Assembly: GCA_015680685.1 (NCBI GenBank)
Contig: MNCI01007710.1
Location: 312,592 to 376,591, forward strand
From: Gnetum montanum
Lineage: Eukaryota > Streptophyta > Gnetopsida > Gnetales > Gnetaceae
DNA: 64,000 nucleotides
Direction: 5' to 3'
Shown here: one piece after another, positions 35,248 through 46,800 of the stretch
How the letters are laid out: every line of letters starts with the position of its first letter
How positions within the stretch are numbered: position 1 is the stretch's first letter
Notes under the pieces: generated by a model
What the model was told of the DNA's origin: nothing
The model's input: only the letters and a program-made list of their open reading frames with translations
Databases searched by the model: none
Position numbers and translations under genes: made by a program

Positions 35248-36006
35248 TCCTTCTCCTTCAGAAGAATCTTGATTTCCATACAACAGACTTTTACATTTGG
35301 GATAGCTATTTTCCCTTCACATAGGCCACAAGTCACACACAAGCCAAAGAACAACATACATGGAATGGTTAGAGGTCACAACATTTTATCTCTACCATCT
35401 AATACTTATTTTACAAACACATATAAACACACAACACAATGTATTCATGACACACATAAATACAGATACATAAACAAATAGGGTATACTCATTTAAGATA
35501 CATTAAGGATTACAAAAGGGATGGGTGATGTCCTCAGCATCTCTTCCACACTTAAAATTGTCATGCTTAATGACCTTTCATAAACTGGAATGCACCATGC
35601 CCTCATGACTCAAGGTTATCACACTTATCACAACAATCAATACTCAATGCATCAAAATCATAATGAAAATGATTATTATTTGAGGCTTTGGTTTTGAGAT
35701 TTCCTTGTTTATGAAGGCTTTCCCTCATGTCCCATCATGCTCTCTTTATTTTAGCATCTCTTTGGAATGCTTCTCTTCCATCCCCATGATGAATTAAACC
35801 TATAATAAATGAAGAATAAGAAAATGCAAAAGTATTAGGCTTCCTTAATCCAAAATCCTTTCTTCCCTTCTTTTTTCTCTTCTTCACCCTCTTGCCTTTG
35901 GTGTTTGAAAGACACTCATCTAGCTCCCTTTCATCATCAACACCATAATAACTTAGATTGTCTTCATGTTTTTCATCCATTTCATAGCCAAGGTAATCAA
36001 GGTTGT
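35248..36006 (-). other. Purine tract and 3' internal remainder of element A
   Basis: CTGAAGGAGAAGGA on the minus strand directly precedes the LTR start TGCTAATG, a good polypurine tract. Further inside, a minus-strand open stretch ends at 35735. It includes NNLDYLGYEMDEKHEDN and a Lys/Arg-rich GKRVKKRKKKGRK that looks like a nuclear-localisation or nucleic-acid-binding segment. I do not recognise a domain. It may be the C-terminal or 3' non-coding part of element A. Confidence 0.45.
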
Positions 36007-39000
36007 TGTGACCAAAAATGTCGATGGCTAGAACACCGAGAGGTTGCTGAGTGAACAATTCAACCTCAGATCCATTCAAGGGCAGTGTTGGAGAGAAACA
36101 AAAGTCAGGTGCCCTGAACAATTTGGTTGATCAGACAAGGACTTAATTGGTGTCGTAAACTCTTGTTTCAGAAATGAGGCATGTGAAGCAAATCGATGAT
36201 CAATAAATGTAAAGTGATGAAAATAGTGCAAAACAAAAATGATAGTGAGAAAATAGCAAAATAGACTTGGGTGAGAAAGTGAACCACCCCAAGGTCGTGG
36301 GTTTGATCCTTTGCTTTGCTGAAAGGTGTACAATAGAACACACAACATAGAAGAGGCACAACTTACATAGAGCAGTATGGTCACAGATCTCTGAATTGTA
36401 GAGCCAACCAGCAAACTCAAAGCCAACTAGAGTGCTAAAAATTGCCAACTATTCTTTTTGAAAGCTAACTTAAAATCCAATCTCCACCCACGCCAACCCT
36501 TTGAGCATTGTTTACTTGGGTATTTATAGGGCTAGGAGCAGGAGAAAAATGTGGTCTAGATGCCACGTGGCATGGGCCCCACAAGGTGCAAACATGGTTG
36601 TATTATGTAGGTGTGTGATGTTGGAGGTGACCTTTGTTACACTGTGACCATACTGCTAAAACTGCATGTGCCAAAATCTAGTGTGCCAACAATACAAGAA
36701 AAATGGAGCCTATGCTCCAGGACTACATCTTCCCTACTCTTACAAGTAGGGTCAAGCGTAGGAACAATTTTTGGGGATTGACCAGGGGTATGAAAAATGA
36801 AGCAAACTTGCTAATTTTGTCTGCCAAAAAGATATCAGGGCGAGAGTAATCATTGCCAATAAGTTATAGAGCTAACCGAAGACATCTTGACGCCTCCATG
36901 CCTGTGTTGCACTACTGATGTTGTTTAGCACATTGGCGTAGCATAAGTAACTACTTGCTACACTATGCTATGCTACGTAGTGTAGCAGAGCGTAGCCACT
37001 GGTCTTAACAGAAAACTTGCATAGGCACCGAGAGCCTTTTTGTGAGGCTTGGTCAAGCAAACAACTGCAACTTTTGTCCTCCATGCTGGAAAGCTTTTGG
37101 ACTTGCTGAATTCATCTTTGGAACATTTCTGTCATTTTTGCATCATTGCTATGCTGTGCTACGCTATGTAGTGTAGCATAGTGTAGTAGCTAGTGTATCA
37201 TGCTTCCTTGTTCAATCTACCATTTTCTACCAAGAAACCTTGCTTGAGGCCTGACAGCTAAGTGGAACAACCAATTTTGGAGGCTGAAGCATTTCCAAGT
37301 GCAATTTTTGTGTTGGAGTCACTTGGTAAAAGGGGGAATTTTTGTGCTTTTTCCTTATTACGCTCTGCTACACTACATAGCATAGCAACTTGTGTTGGTG
37401 GAGCAATTTTGCTTGATGGTTGCAACATGGGAAAATGCTTTGGAAGACTAACTGGTCATCAACTTACATCTTGGATGCTTGATTGATCTCTTTGAGGCTT
37501 TCTACGCTGCACATCATAGGGTAGCGTTGCATAGCATAGCAGATTTCTATGTTAGAAAACTTGCCAAACTATTTTGCTCATCCCAAATACTTTCGAAAAC
37601 TCCTAGCATGGTCCTTGGGTAGACTGCTAACTAGGTCAATTGTCCGGTTGGATAGGCTAGAGAATCCAACAGGACTATCAACCCTGGAGATAGAAAACTT
37701 GCCAAATTATACAGTCTATCCTTGGTGCTTGCACCATTCTATCAACCCATCATGCCACTACACTTGTGGAAATCCTTGCCCAAATTCTAAGACTCTATTG
37801 AAGCATGAGGGTCTTGAAATTTTATGGTGTTTCACTGGCCCCTCTTTGTTGACATTTGGAGGATTTGCTCGAGAGATGTTGACAAAGAATACAAAAAACC
37901 ATGACGGAAAAGATACCAACATCACTCTCCAGTGGTTGCTCAGATGTCACTTTGTTGTGCTTGGGAGTATTAGGTTAGTCATGTAGGGAAAGGAGAAAAG
38001 GATGGATTTGAGGGGATAGGTTTAGGAAAAGGAAAGATGTAACATAGTGTGGTCCCTCATTGGAGTGCTTGTGAGGGAATTGGTATGCATGGGAATCTTT
38101 ATTTTGCTAGCTTCTGACCTCTCATCGTAATTCTTAGAGATGGTCGTTGTGAAACAATTGATGTGGCATTTGTTTTGGGCATGGCTTTTTTTTTAGCTCT
38201 TTTGCTCTTTTATGCTTTTGCACTTTTTTCTCTATTGTTTAACCACATTCACTTGCAAAAAACCTCATTGTTGTAGGAAAGGTGTTTCCTCCCCAAGATG
38301 AGTTGTGTTACATACATGTGGGGCTTTGACCTACCTACAGGTGCTTCCCATATGACAAGCTATGTTACGAGCATCATGGACTTTGTGGTTGAGCATGTGG
38401 GAGGGATTTATATGCATTGGACAAGCTTGTAAAAGAGATGTGAAATGGGAAATTGCAGGTGTGAGAAATGAGGTGAAGAAGGTTAAGAGGGAAGGTAGGA
38501 TGTGCACTCCCAAGTAGCCAAGCTAGTCATAACGATCACCTCGGAATGATGTAGTGTCCTATCCTCCTAGTGAAACACATCTCTAACTGATGCCATCTTA
38601 TCCTGTATCTTGCAAACACAATAGAAAGGAGACTAGAAAAATGTAACCATGAAATGAGGTGAGGGCAGAATCCCACTTGCTTTAAACAATACTGAAGTAG
38701 GGAGCATTGTTGCTGAAGCATGCAACGTTCAAACTAGGAAGGCCAACAGCGGTTCTACTAGTGGCAGACTAAAGGGGTTGGCATCAAGGAGGCTAGGAGT
38801 TGTGGCGGTGTGAGTGCTCAAGAGTCCCCTCCTAGGGCAAACATCATGCAATTCAGCTATAAGCTAAGAAACCTAGTAGCTAAACATCTTTTAAGCTTGG
38901 ATGATGGCAAGGGTTGGAGGGTAGCAACTTTGTGGCTATGCCACAATAATGTTGGGACTCTAGCAGCAGGCATTGACAATAGGAGCTACTGCCAAGGCAA

Positions 39001-39147
39001 CGAGCTGTGGTAGCAGTAGCTTTGCAAGGTTAGGAAGATGTTAGATGACATCTTCAAAGGATTAGCAGGATGCCAGGGGTAGTGGCATTGCATATGTTCT
39101 AGAGGGTATTTTCTTATCATTGTGAACTGCATTCTAGAACTGCAACA
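36007..39147 (-). repeat. 3' LTR of the Tat-type element, about 3.1 kb
   Basis: On the plus strand it runs from TGTGACC to TGCAACA, giving the TGT...ACA ends usual for LTRs. Its first 1.15 kb aligns with 53296-54450. A minus-strand TATA box (CCTATAAATACC) is at about 36519-36531, and a G-box palindrome GCCACGTGGC is upstream of it at 36562-36571. A tRNA-like B-box word GGGTTTGATCC is at 36299-36309. Many TAGCATAG-type words occur at 36930-37530. Frames seen on either strand inside (for example 37549-37986) look like chance. Confidence 0.75.
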
Positions 39148-39160
39148 TCCCACCCCATGT
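39148..39160 (-). promoter_or_regulatory. Polypurine tract of the Tat-type element
   Basis: ACATGGGGTGGGA on the minus strand abuts the inferred LTR start TGTTGCAG. It lies just beyond the hairpin-repeat array, as in other Tat elements where tandem repeats precede the tract. Confidence 0.6.
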
Positions 39161-39179
39161 TGGCACTATGCATGCTTAC

Positions 39180-39505
39180 TTGTTTGTGGGATCATGGATG
39201 TAGGCTGAGAACGTTGTGCCATGAACCTAGTTTAAGGTCTTGGTAGACCATCATATGTACTATTTTAAGGTTCCAGTAGACTGCGATGTGCTAGTTTAAG
39301 GTCTTAGTAGACTGCTGTGCTAGTTTATCATCATAGCAAATGATGGGTGGGTCAGTTTAAGGTCATAGCAAATAGTTTGTGCCAGTTTTTTCATCATAGC
39401 AAATGTCCTTTGCCAGTTTTACATCATAGTAGACAATCTGTGCCAATTTATAGTCATAGTGGACTATCTGTGCCAGTTTATAGTCATAGTAGACTATCTT
39501 TTCTT
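39180..39505 (-). repeat. Hairpin-repeat array 1, after integrase
   Basis: Irregular units of about 30-40 bp are built on AGTTTAAGGTC, then a short loop, then AGTAGACTR or AGACCAT. About eight to nine units are seen by eye, decaying toward the right (CATAGTAGACTATC). Several can pair internally (GGTCT with AGACC). The array lies between the pol stop at 39520 and the purine tract. Confidence 0.75.
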
Positions 39506-39519
39506 ACCTTGGTTTTGCA

Positions 39520-40545
39520 TCAGACGTAGTATGGCTTGAGGTACAAGTGGTTCACGGGATTTGCAAACTCTTTATCATCCATGTCTACCAGTTTGAAGGC
39601 TCCATTCTCATAGGCTTTCGTGACTATGAATGGGCCTTTTTAATTTGCTGAGAACTTGTTTACATGCTCACAAATAGCTTTGAGAACTAGGTCCCCTTTT
39701 TTGATTAGCCGTCGATGTAGATTGGAATCATGCTTTTGCCTCTTCTTGTCTTAGTACTATGCGATATGACCAAGTGTTTGAGCATGCTCCTCCTCTATGG
39801 GGTCAAGGTCAATGATCCTTGACTCATTATTCTAGGCCTCATTCACAATGCTTGAAAGGATCATTTGAAGTGACTATACTTGCAATTCAAGAGGTAACAC
39901 TACTTCAGATCCATAGACTAGGCTATAAGGAGTCTTACCTGTGGTTGTTCTACATGTCATACGGTAAGCCCACAACATGTAGATGATTGTTCATTCCATC
40001 ACCTCTTACTATTTTATAAGCATCCTTTTGAGCAAGTTTATGATGGCCTTGTTTGTTGCCTCCACCTAACCATTTACCTGTGGGTAGTATGGAAATGAAA
40101 AGAATTTCTTGATGGCAAGGTTGCTACACAAGGTTTTGATTTCCATGCTACTAAACTATGGCCTGTTGTCTGTCACAATAGTTATGGGAAGATCAAACCT
40201 TGTTACTATGTTGTCTAAAATAAAGTGGCAAACCTATTGAGATGTAGTTTTCCTAAGGGGGATAGCCTCTACCCACTTTGTGAAGTACTTGGTGGTGATG
40301 ATGATGAAGCTATGTCCTGTGGAAGACTTAGGTGTGATGGGTCCTATGATATCTAGCCCCCATCATTGGAATGGCCATGTAATTTGTGTAGGATGCAACT
40401 CAGTAGGTGAAACATGTATAAGATTTTCATGACATTGGCATGTATCACATGTCATAACTTTGGCAACGCAATCTCGTTCCATGCAAGGCCAGTAGTATCC
40501 TAGGCATCGAATTTTTGCTACCATAGCCCTGGGAGCTATGTGTCC
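39520..40545 (-). pseudogene. Tat-type integrase domain
   Basis: The frame is nearly continuous. The zinc-binding region reads VHEGLCGGH followed by MTCDTCQ, giving His and Cys pairs. Catalytic Asp 1 is in GLDIIGPI, Asp 2 in IVTDNRP, and Glu in VNGxVEATNKAI (x is a stop in place of Gln). The C-terminal part includes KKGDLVLKAI and NPVNHLYLKPYYV, with the stop at 39520. The domain would insert element cDNA in the nucleus. Stops, mostly at former Gln or Trp codons, make it inactive here, but the D-D-E residues are all kept. Confidence 0.9.
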
Positions 40546-40559
40546 TCCACATAGTCCTT

Positions 40560-41270
40560 CATGGACTTCATTAATGATTTTCTATGCTTCTTTCCCACTA
40601 ATACAAGTTAGCAATATCCCATCAAAGGAGCATTTGCATAAGGTATTATCTCCTATAAGGACATATTACCGGGCTTGCTTTGGATCGCATCCTTTCGAGT
40701 GGATGTTAAGCCATGTGGGGGTTCATCATGTTGAAGGTAGGCTTTAACATTAGCATACCACTCTTGGGCATCGGTAGCACTTTACAAAGGTGACATGTAC
40801 CACTTGAGTGATAGGGTCTTTGCACTCCATTATCGAGGTAGGTAAAGTTGCAAACAGGTGTGGAGGCACATTTAATGCTAGTGTGGCTAAGGCATCTACT
40901 ATAGTGTTCTTGTTGCATGGCACATGTTGGATGATTATTGTTGTAAACTGTTTCAAAAAACTCTTAGCCAAGTCACAATAAGGTTGTAAATGTGAAGCTT
41001 TACAGGCATAGATTTCGGTAATTTGGTTGACGACGAGTTGGGAATCACCTCAGACTGCCAAATGTTGGATCTTTAATTCTTGGGTTGCTAAAATGCCCCT
41101 AAGGAGTCCTTCATAATTAGCTACATTGTTTGTACAAAGGAACATAAAACAGTAAGTGAAAGGTCGAATGTCCCCTGAGGGAAATGTAATAATGGCAGTA
41201 GCACTACCACCTGATCTAGTTGAGGCACCATCGAAATGCAAAGTAGCTTTGAAATGTAATGGTATAGGGT
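40560..41270 (-). pseudogene. Second RNase H (Tat-type) and linker
   Basis: LHFDGASTRSGGSATAIITF opens at about 41247, with the first acidic residue in FDGAS. CTNNVANYEGLLRGILAT supplies the conserved Glu region, GDSQLVVNQI the next Asp, and NTIVDALATLA (about 40890) the last Asp. This additional domain, distinct from the usual Gypsy RNase H, is diagnostic of Tat-lineage elements. A linker to integrase follows. One stop lies directly before GDSQL, and a few others follow. Confidence 0.88.
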
Positions 41271-41289
41271 TGATGTTGTTAACATGTTT

Positions 41290-41725
41290 GTCAGGGAATT
41301 TTGACTCTATGGTTGCCCGATCATCAATGGGTGAGGTTGTGAGCTGTGTAGCTATTGCTTGTCCTTTCGTTGATGATTAAGCTACATAGTGTAAATCGAA
41401 TTCTTCTGTTATAGCTTTCCATTGGGCTATCCTGCAAATTTCGTATAAATTGTTCATCATATCCCGAAGTATGTTGCTCTTGCATATAATGTTAACCTTG
41501 CTACGAAATAGGTGATGTCTCCACTTTTTTATCTAAAATACTAGGGTGAGATAATTTCTTTCTACTTCGTTGTACTTTGCCTCATAAGCTATCATGTACG
41601 GCTCAAGTAATAAACTGGGATTTCAAAGCCATCATCTCTCTTCTGACACAACAATGCTGTGATAGATGTGTCTGAAGTGGCAAGGTAGAAGTAGAAAGGA
41701 TTATCCCTCTATGGTGGGTAAATAT
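41290..41725 (-). pseudogene. First RNase H domain of the Tat-type element
   Basis: FYLATSDTSITALLCQKRDD opens the domain, then EIPVYYLSRT, MIAYEAKYNEVERNYLTLVF, WRHHLFRSKVNI and WKAITEEFDLHYV. This is the usual Gypsy RNase H placed between RT and the second RNase H. The initial catalytic Asp context is LATSDTS. Two or more stops break it. Confidence 0.82.
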
Positions 41726-41769
41726 TTCGAAGGTACAAAAGCTCTTTCTTTAAGTTATTGAAGGCTTGT

Positions 41770-43082
41770 TGACACTATCTCGTCCACTCAAAGTTGACCC
41801 CCTTCTTTAGCAAGTGTTGCATGGGGTGTAACTTGTCGGTCAACTTTTCTACAAACCTTTTGATAAACTGTTTTCTACCTTGCAACCAGCATAATTCTTT
41901 AAGGTTGGTAGGGGGTGCTAGGTTAATGATGGCCTTAACTTTTTCAAGGTCCACTTGTATTCCAGCCTCTGATACTACAAACCCTAGCATGCAACTGATT
42001 TTAACTATGAAAACATATTTCCTTGGATTGAGATGCAAGTCATGCCTATGACAATGCTTGAGGACTACATCTAGACTTGACTGCTATGTCATCAATAGCT
42101 CTCTTAGACTTGACTGCTATGTCATCCACGTATTCATTTAGTCTCTCTAAGAGGTAGTCACCGAATATGTACATCATGGCTTGTTAATAGGTTGCTTTGG
42201 CATTTTTGAGACCAAAGGGCATCATAGTGTAACAAAAGGTTCCCCAAGGGGTTATGAAAGTAGTTGTTAACTGATGCTCTGGATTAATGTGGATTTGATT
42301 GTAACCTAACAACCCATCCATAAAGGACAATAAAGCATGACCAGCTGTAGTGTCAATAAGTTGATCAATACTTGGTAATGGGAAGTCATCTTTAATTTTT
42401 ACTTTGTTCAGATCTCGAAAGTTTATACAAATTTGTATACCTTCCATTTTCTTGGAGACTACAATGATGTTCGATACCCACTCTAAGTAATCAACCACAT
42501 GGATGAAGCCTGCTTGATACAGCTTGGTAATTTCATCACGTACGACTAGTGTGATTTTTGATTTAATTTTTTGAGCCTTTTGTTTAACTCCTTTGATACA
42601 TGGGTCTAAGATGATGTTATGTTGTATGAGTTGTGGGTCTAAGCTCGGCATGTCATTATAGGACCATGCGAACACTTTAATGTTGTTTTGGAGAACCTTA
42701 GATACATCCTTTTGTATTTTTGGATCTAGGAGGGAGCCAAGTTTTAATGTCTTTATTTCCCCTTGGATGTAGTTATAGGTGCATCAATGAGAGGGTCCTC
42801 GGTCACATCCCTGGCCTCTAAGTCTAAGGCTTAGACCAAATGTTTGGGTCAATCTAGGGATGTTTCTAGGGATGCTACAGTGTTTTCAGTAGATGATTCC
42901 CAGTCTATTGATTCTAAGTTTAAGTGTTTCATAAGCTTGCCATGAGGACCTATCAAGGTTAAAAGCGAATGTAGATCATCGTGCATAGCCATTTTTGTCA
43001 AACATTTCATAATAAGAAAAAGCCAAGTCAAGTGATACTTGTTTTTAGCAACAAAATATAATGAATGTTTGTAAAGTAACAA
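41770..43082 (-). pseudogene. Reverse transcriptase domain of the Tat-type element
   Basis: The open stretch 42675-42184 contains VFAWSYNDMPSLDPQL (start at 42675), SNIIVVSKKMEGIQICINFR, DLNKVKIKDDFPLPSIDQLI, SFMDGLLGYNQIHI and MMPFGLKNAKATY, the RT blocks in order. The catalytic box EYVDDIAVKS at about 42125 is followed by a 33-bp in-frame repeat giving a second DDIAVKS. A frameshift then leads into LHLNPRKYVF and the thumb region (42038-41775). Upstream, a readable lead-in reaches 43082. A Met at 42993 (MAMHDDLHS) could start a separate pol reading frame after the antisense gene. Confidence 0.9.
42062..42127 (-). repeat. 33-bp tandem duplication in the RT catalytic box
   Basis: The 20-base word beginning AGACTTGACTGC occurs twice with a 33-bp period (42073 and 42106 on the plus strand). 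It duplicates 11 codons, so the YVDD box is followed by a second DD. Confidence 0.9.
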
Positions 43083-43129
43083 TACAACATAAAATAATCA
43101 TCAATCACTATGTAAAATTTACAAGTCAA

Positions 43130-43560
43130 AGCTACCATTTTAAGGTCTTAGTGGACTGTATCAAGACCTGAAACAAATGCTAACATTACCAGTTTAAGGT
43201 CGCAGTGGACTGTCACATATTATATAATTTGGTTTATGATACAGAATGAGTGGTGAGATGCCATATAGGACATGGCAGATTGTTGATTGGGTTAAAGAAT
43301 ATGCTAGAATTGCTAGTTTAAGGTCTTTGCAGACCATTACTAGGTAGAGTTGAAAGCCAAAACTGCTAATATAAGATCTTTGTAAACCGTTAACAGGTAG
43401 ATTTTAAAAGCTAATATTTTTTAGTTTAAGGTCTTTATGGACCATCATTAGGCTACATTGTAGGTTAATGTCCTATGTAAACCAAGATTGCCAGTTTAAG
43501 GTCTTAGCAGACCATTAATGGATAGACTTTGTAAAGAGAGATGGCTAATTTAAGATGGAA
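43130..43560 (-). repeat. Hairpin-repeat array 2, upstream of the antisense gene
   Basis: About seven units spaced 50-70 bp apart carry AGTTTAAGGTCTTWGCAGACC or close variants; GGTCT and AGACC can pair around a four-base loop. The array shares its core with array 1 after integrase. It lies between the RT lead-in and the antisense TATA box. Confidence 0.8.
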
Positions 43561-43699
43561 CAAAATTTTCGTTGGGCCCACCTATTATGTTGTGGAAAAT
43601 TGCTACGCTAAGGTGTTACTATGACACAATAGTGCTATGCTACAAGGGGTATCCCACATTAATTAGGTTATGAAAATGGCAAGTATTTTACCACGTTGG

Positions 43700-43710
43700 C
43701 TATAAATAGG
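43700..43710 (+). promoter_or_regulatory. TATA box of the antisense gene
   Basis: CTATAAATAGG is a textbook plant TATA box on the strand opposite to the host element. It lies 143 bp before the proposed ATG at 43843. The ATG has a good plant context (ACAATGGC). Confidence 0.7.
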
Positions 43711-43842
43711 GGTTTACCCGCGATAAACATGTCACTTTCATTATCAGAGCCCAGAGCCCATACTCAAAGCGTAGCGCAATTGCATAGAGAGAGAGCAAAC
43801 TGGTGTAGCATAGAAGTTGGTAGGGAATTTTCAAGTGAGACA

Positions 43843-46800
43843 ATGGCACCCAAAGGTGAATGCAAGTACCAAGGATTTGCCAAAGTAGATGAGGTGAAGG
43901 ACACTCTGGGGCACCTATCCAAGGCACACGTTGAAGTGCAGGAGGAGGCTCCATCTACTCGGTAAGTCGCTATGCTACCCTTGTTTTCCAGATGTTGTTA
44001 TTATTACTGTGGTGATATTTTCATCCACTACCATTTTTTTGGTTGCCATTTTGGCCATCACGCCGTTATTGCCACTAGTTGACTACAGTAGCCATATGGA
44101 TGCTATGCTACAATTACATGCAACATCATCTTAACCGCCATCGTTGAGAATGACGACTGCCTTTTTGCAAGGGTTTGGGTGATTCTGAGTGACGTAGTGC
44201 ATGCTTGACATAGCGTACCATCTTTAAGAAGGATTTAGTTATTCATGAAATTTGTTAGGGTGATGTGTGCTTAATTGTAGCGTAGCGTGAGTTATTTTTT
44301 ACGACAAGATAGGGTTGAGATGGTGGGGACACTGAATTTTCTCTCATTTGTGTTGCTTAAGGTTGCAATTTTTTTTACTGTTATGATTGCTACATTTCTA
44401 TGCTTGTTATAGGGGTATGTTTGTCATATTGTCATGCATCTTCCTATGCTTATTCGTTTGCTATCTTGCTACGTTGTGCATATCATAGTCATCATTCTTA
44501 AGTGTACATGTAATTGTTACGTTGTGTACCTGTTATGTTGTGGTGTGTATCGTGTAACAATTACCGTAAGGTGCAGCCAGTGTTGTTACGCAGTACGGTG
44601 CCTAATGGCTATGCTATGTTGTAAGTGCCACTTTGTAATATCACCTATAATGCTTGACTCTATTTTTTATTAAAGAAAAATTTGCGACCAAGAGAATATG
44701 CTACGCTATGTGCAAAGAAAGGTTACACTACGCTATATGTGAACAGATGATTACGCTATGGTATGTGTAAACTTCACCCAAACACAGCACTAACATTTGA
44801 TTCTTTGTTGTGTAGGGTCATGTTGAGGCCCATTCTGATTGTCCTTGAGATTGTAGGAGTCCTGTGCTACCTTAGTGAACTAGTGGCCAACGTTTCTCCT
44901 CCCCATGCATGTGTGGGATAGTAGGTGGTCTGGTTCCAAGAGGGTGCACAAGACTTCTTACAATTCCTCCTCCACTATTTTAGTGTGATTTTTTTGTCAC
45001 ACTTATCAGCAAAGACAATAGCCATAATCATAGAAACACTGTTGCCCGGGGCAAACTAGGGCATTTTGAAATTTTTCACTGATGGGTCAATCAGGGGTGA
45101 GCAGGCAAAAGGCACCGACTAGCATCCAGAATTCTTGAGACACTTAAGTTGGATTTGGGACATGCCTGAGTATAAATGCTATCACTTATACAACATGTTA
45201 TTCATTGCCCGTCACATGGGCACCTATTTTCAAAATCCACCTAAGACCGTTTACTATGCCGGTGGGTGAGTTCTGTGAAGGTATCTCATCGTGTTGTGTA
45301 ATCCATGTTACGCTAGAAAAAGGTGTTAATAGTATATGTATATATTTTTTTGTATTTCCAGGTTTTATGTTGACAAGAATAGTCTTCATGGTGATACAGA
45401 TGCCTTGGCATTGGCACAGATGGCCTTGCAGGAGATTTCCTCTACTGGGAATGTGCACATCAACGTAATAGGCTAATTTGGAGATGCGTTTAAAACCTAC
45501 CTGACCTAGTATTCCCAATTTTATAGAAAGTGTAAGAAAGCCAATTGGTTGGATAGGGAGTGGGCATCCCTCAAGCCTCTCACTGTTGAAGATGTGCTAG
45601 TGGATCTCCCACCATTTTCCATGCCATTTAAACCTGGTACACTAAACTGTGAATTCACTGTTATATGTTCGAGTGATCATTTTTTCTTGCTAAATTTTTT
45701 TTGTTAACTATTACAATGGTGAGGAAATCCCAAGAGGTCACTGTGATCACCTCCAGGCGTAACGAAACTAACCTCTTTTTCAAGTATGGGGATGTGGAGG
45801 AGGCCCAGCATTGGCTCTACAATGAGGCCCCAACCACACTTATTCACAACCTTTAGGAGGTTGGGCTCATGGACTTATTTTTGGCCATTAACCCAAGTTT
45901 CCCACCTACCAAGATACATTCCCTAGTTGACTCCTTCTTCGAGAAGGCTAATTGCTTCCGTACACGTGTTCACGGTGAAAGGGTGGTGTTTGAAATTAAC
46001 GACAAACTTTTTGTGGATATTTTTGGTGTCCCTTCTAATGGTCTCCCTGTGGAAGAAAAATTTAAGAAAGATGCAAATCATTAGGAGGACATTGAGGAGT
46101 GGCTAGGGATGGCAAAGGATGGAAAGGGGATCTACATCGAGAAGGTCAAGCTAGGGGTGGCCAAAATGATTTACCCTATCTTCTACGCTCGTACCTTCCC
46201 CAAGCTACTCTTCCAAGGAAAAATCCTTGGAGTTGAATAGGCTTGGATAATGAGGGATTTCATGGAAGAGGGGACTTGATACAATTGGGCCAAATACCTT
46301 TGCAAAGGCTTGCAAGCTAAAATGGTTAAACTTTGTGAGAAGCTTGAGTCTTGTTTCAATGTGCACCATGTCTTCTTTATAGCCTGCCTATGGTATTCTG
46401 CAAAATTCTTGGTAGTCCACGAGAATGGTGTCTAGGTGTTACAAGACCGCAGTCAGATTTCCAAACCATGGATTTGCCAAGTCTTCCATACCACACGATC
46501 CCAAGATCCCCTATAAGCTATTGGGGAATCATTTTTGATGATGATCAAGGATTACATAGCACACGCCTTTCGTGCCTAGGACAACATAGAAGAGGCACCT
46601 TCCATTAACATGGGTAGCATGATAAGGGAAGAACACCTCATTGTAGAAACAATGATGACTAGGTTGCAACGTAAGAGGTCCCACCCTGCCAAAGAGACTC
46701 CCCGTACAAACGAAGAGAGGGGGAAGAAGATGTAACTCAAACTTCGCAGAGTGCAGCCTCCAATTGGTAAGTGTATTTTATTATTTGGCTAATGCTCACT

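Noticed and set aside
37549-37986. 145-codon plus-strand ORF containing ENLPNY twice.
   Set aside because: It lies wholly inside the Tat 3' LTR, is missing from the other LTR by truncation, and has no recognised domain.
38810-39013. Plus-strand ORF of 67 codons near the LTR end.
   Set aside because: Within the LTR, no motif, no partner copy to compare.
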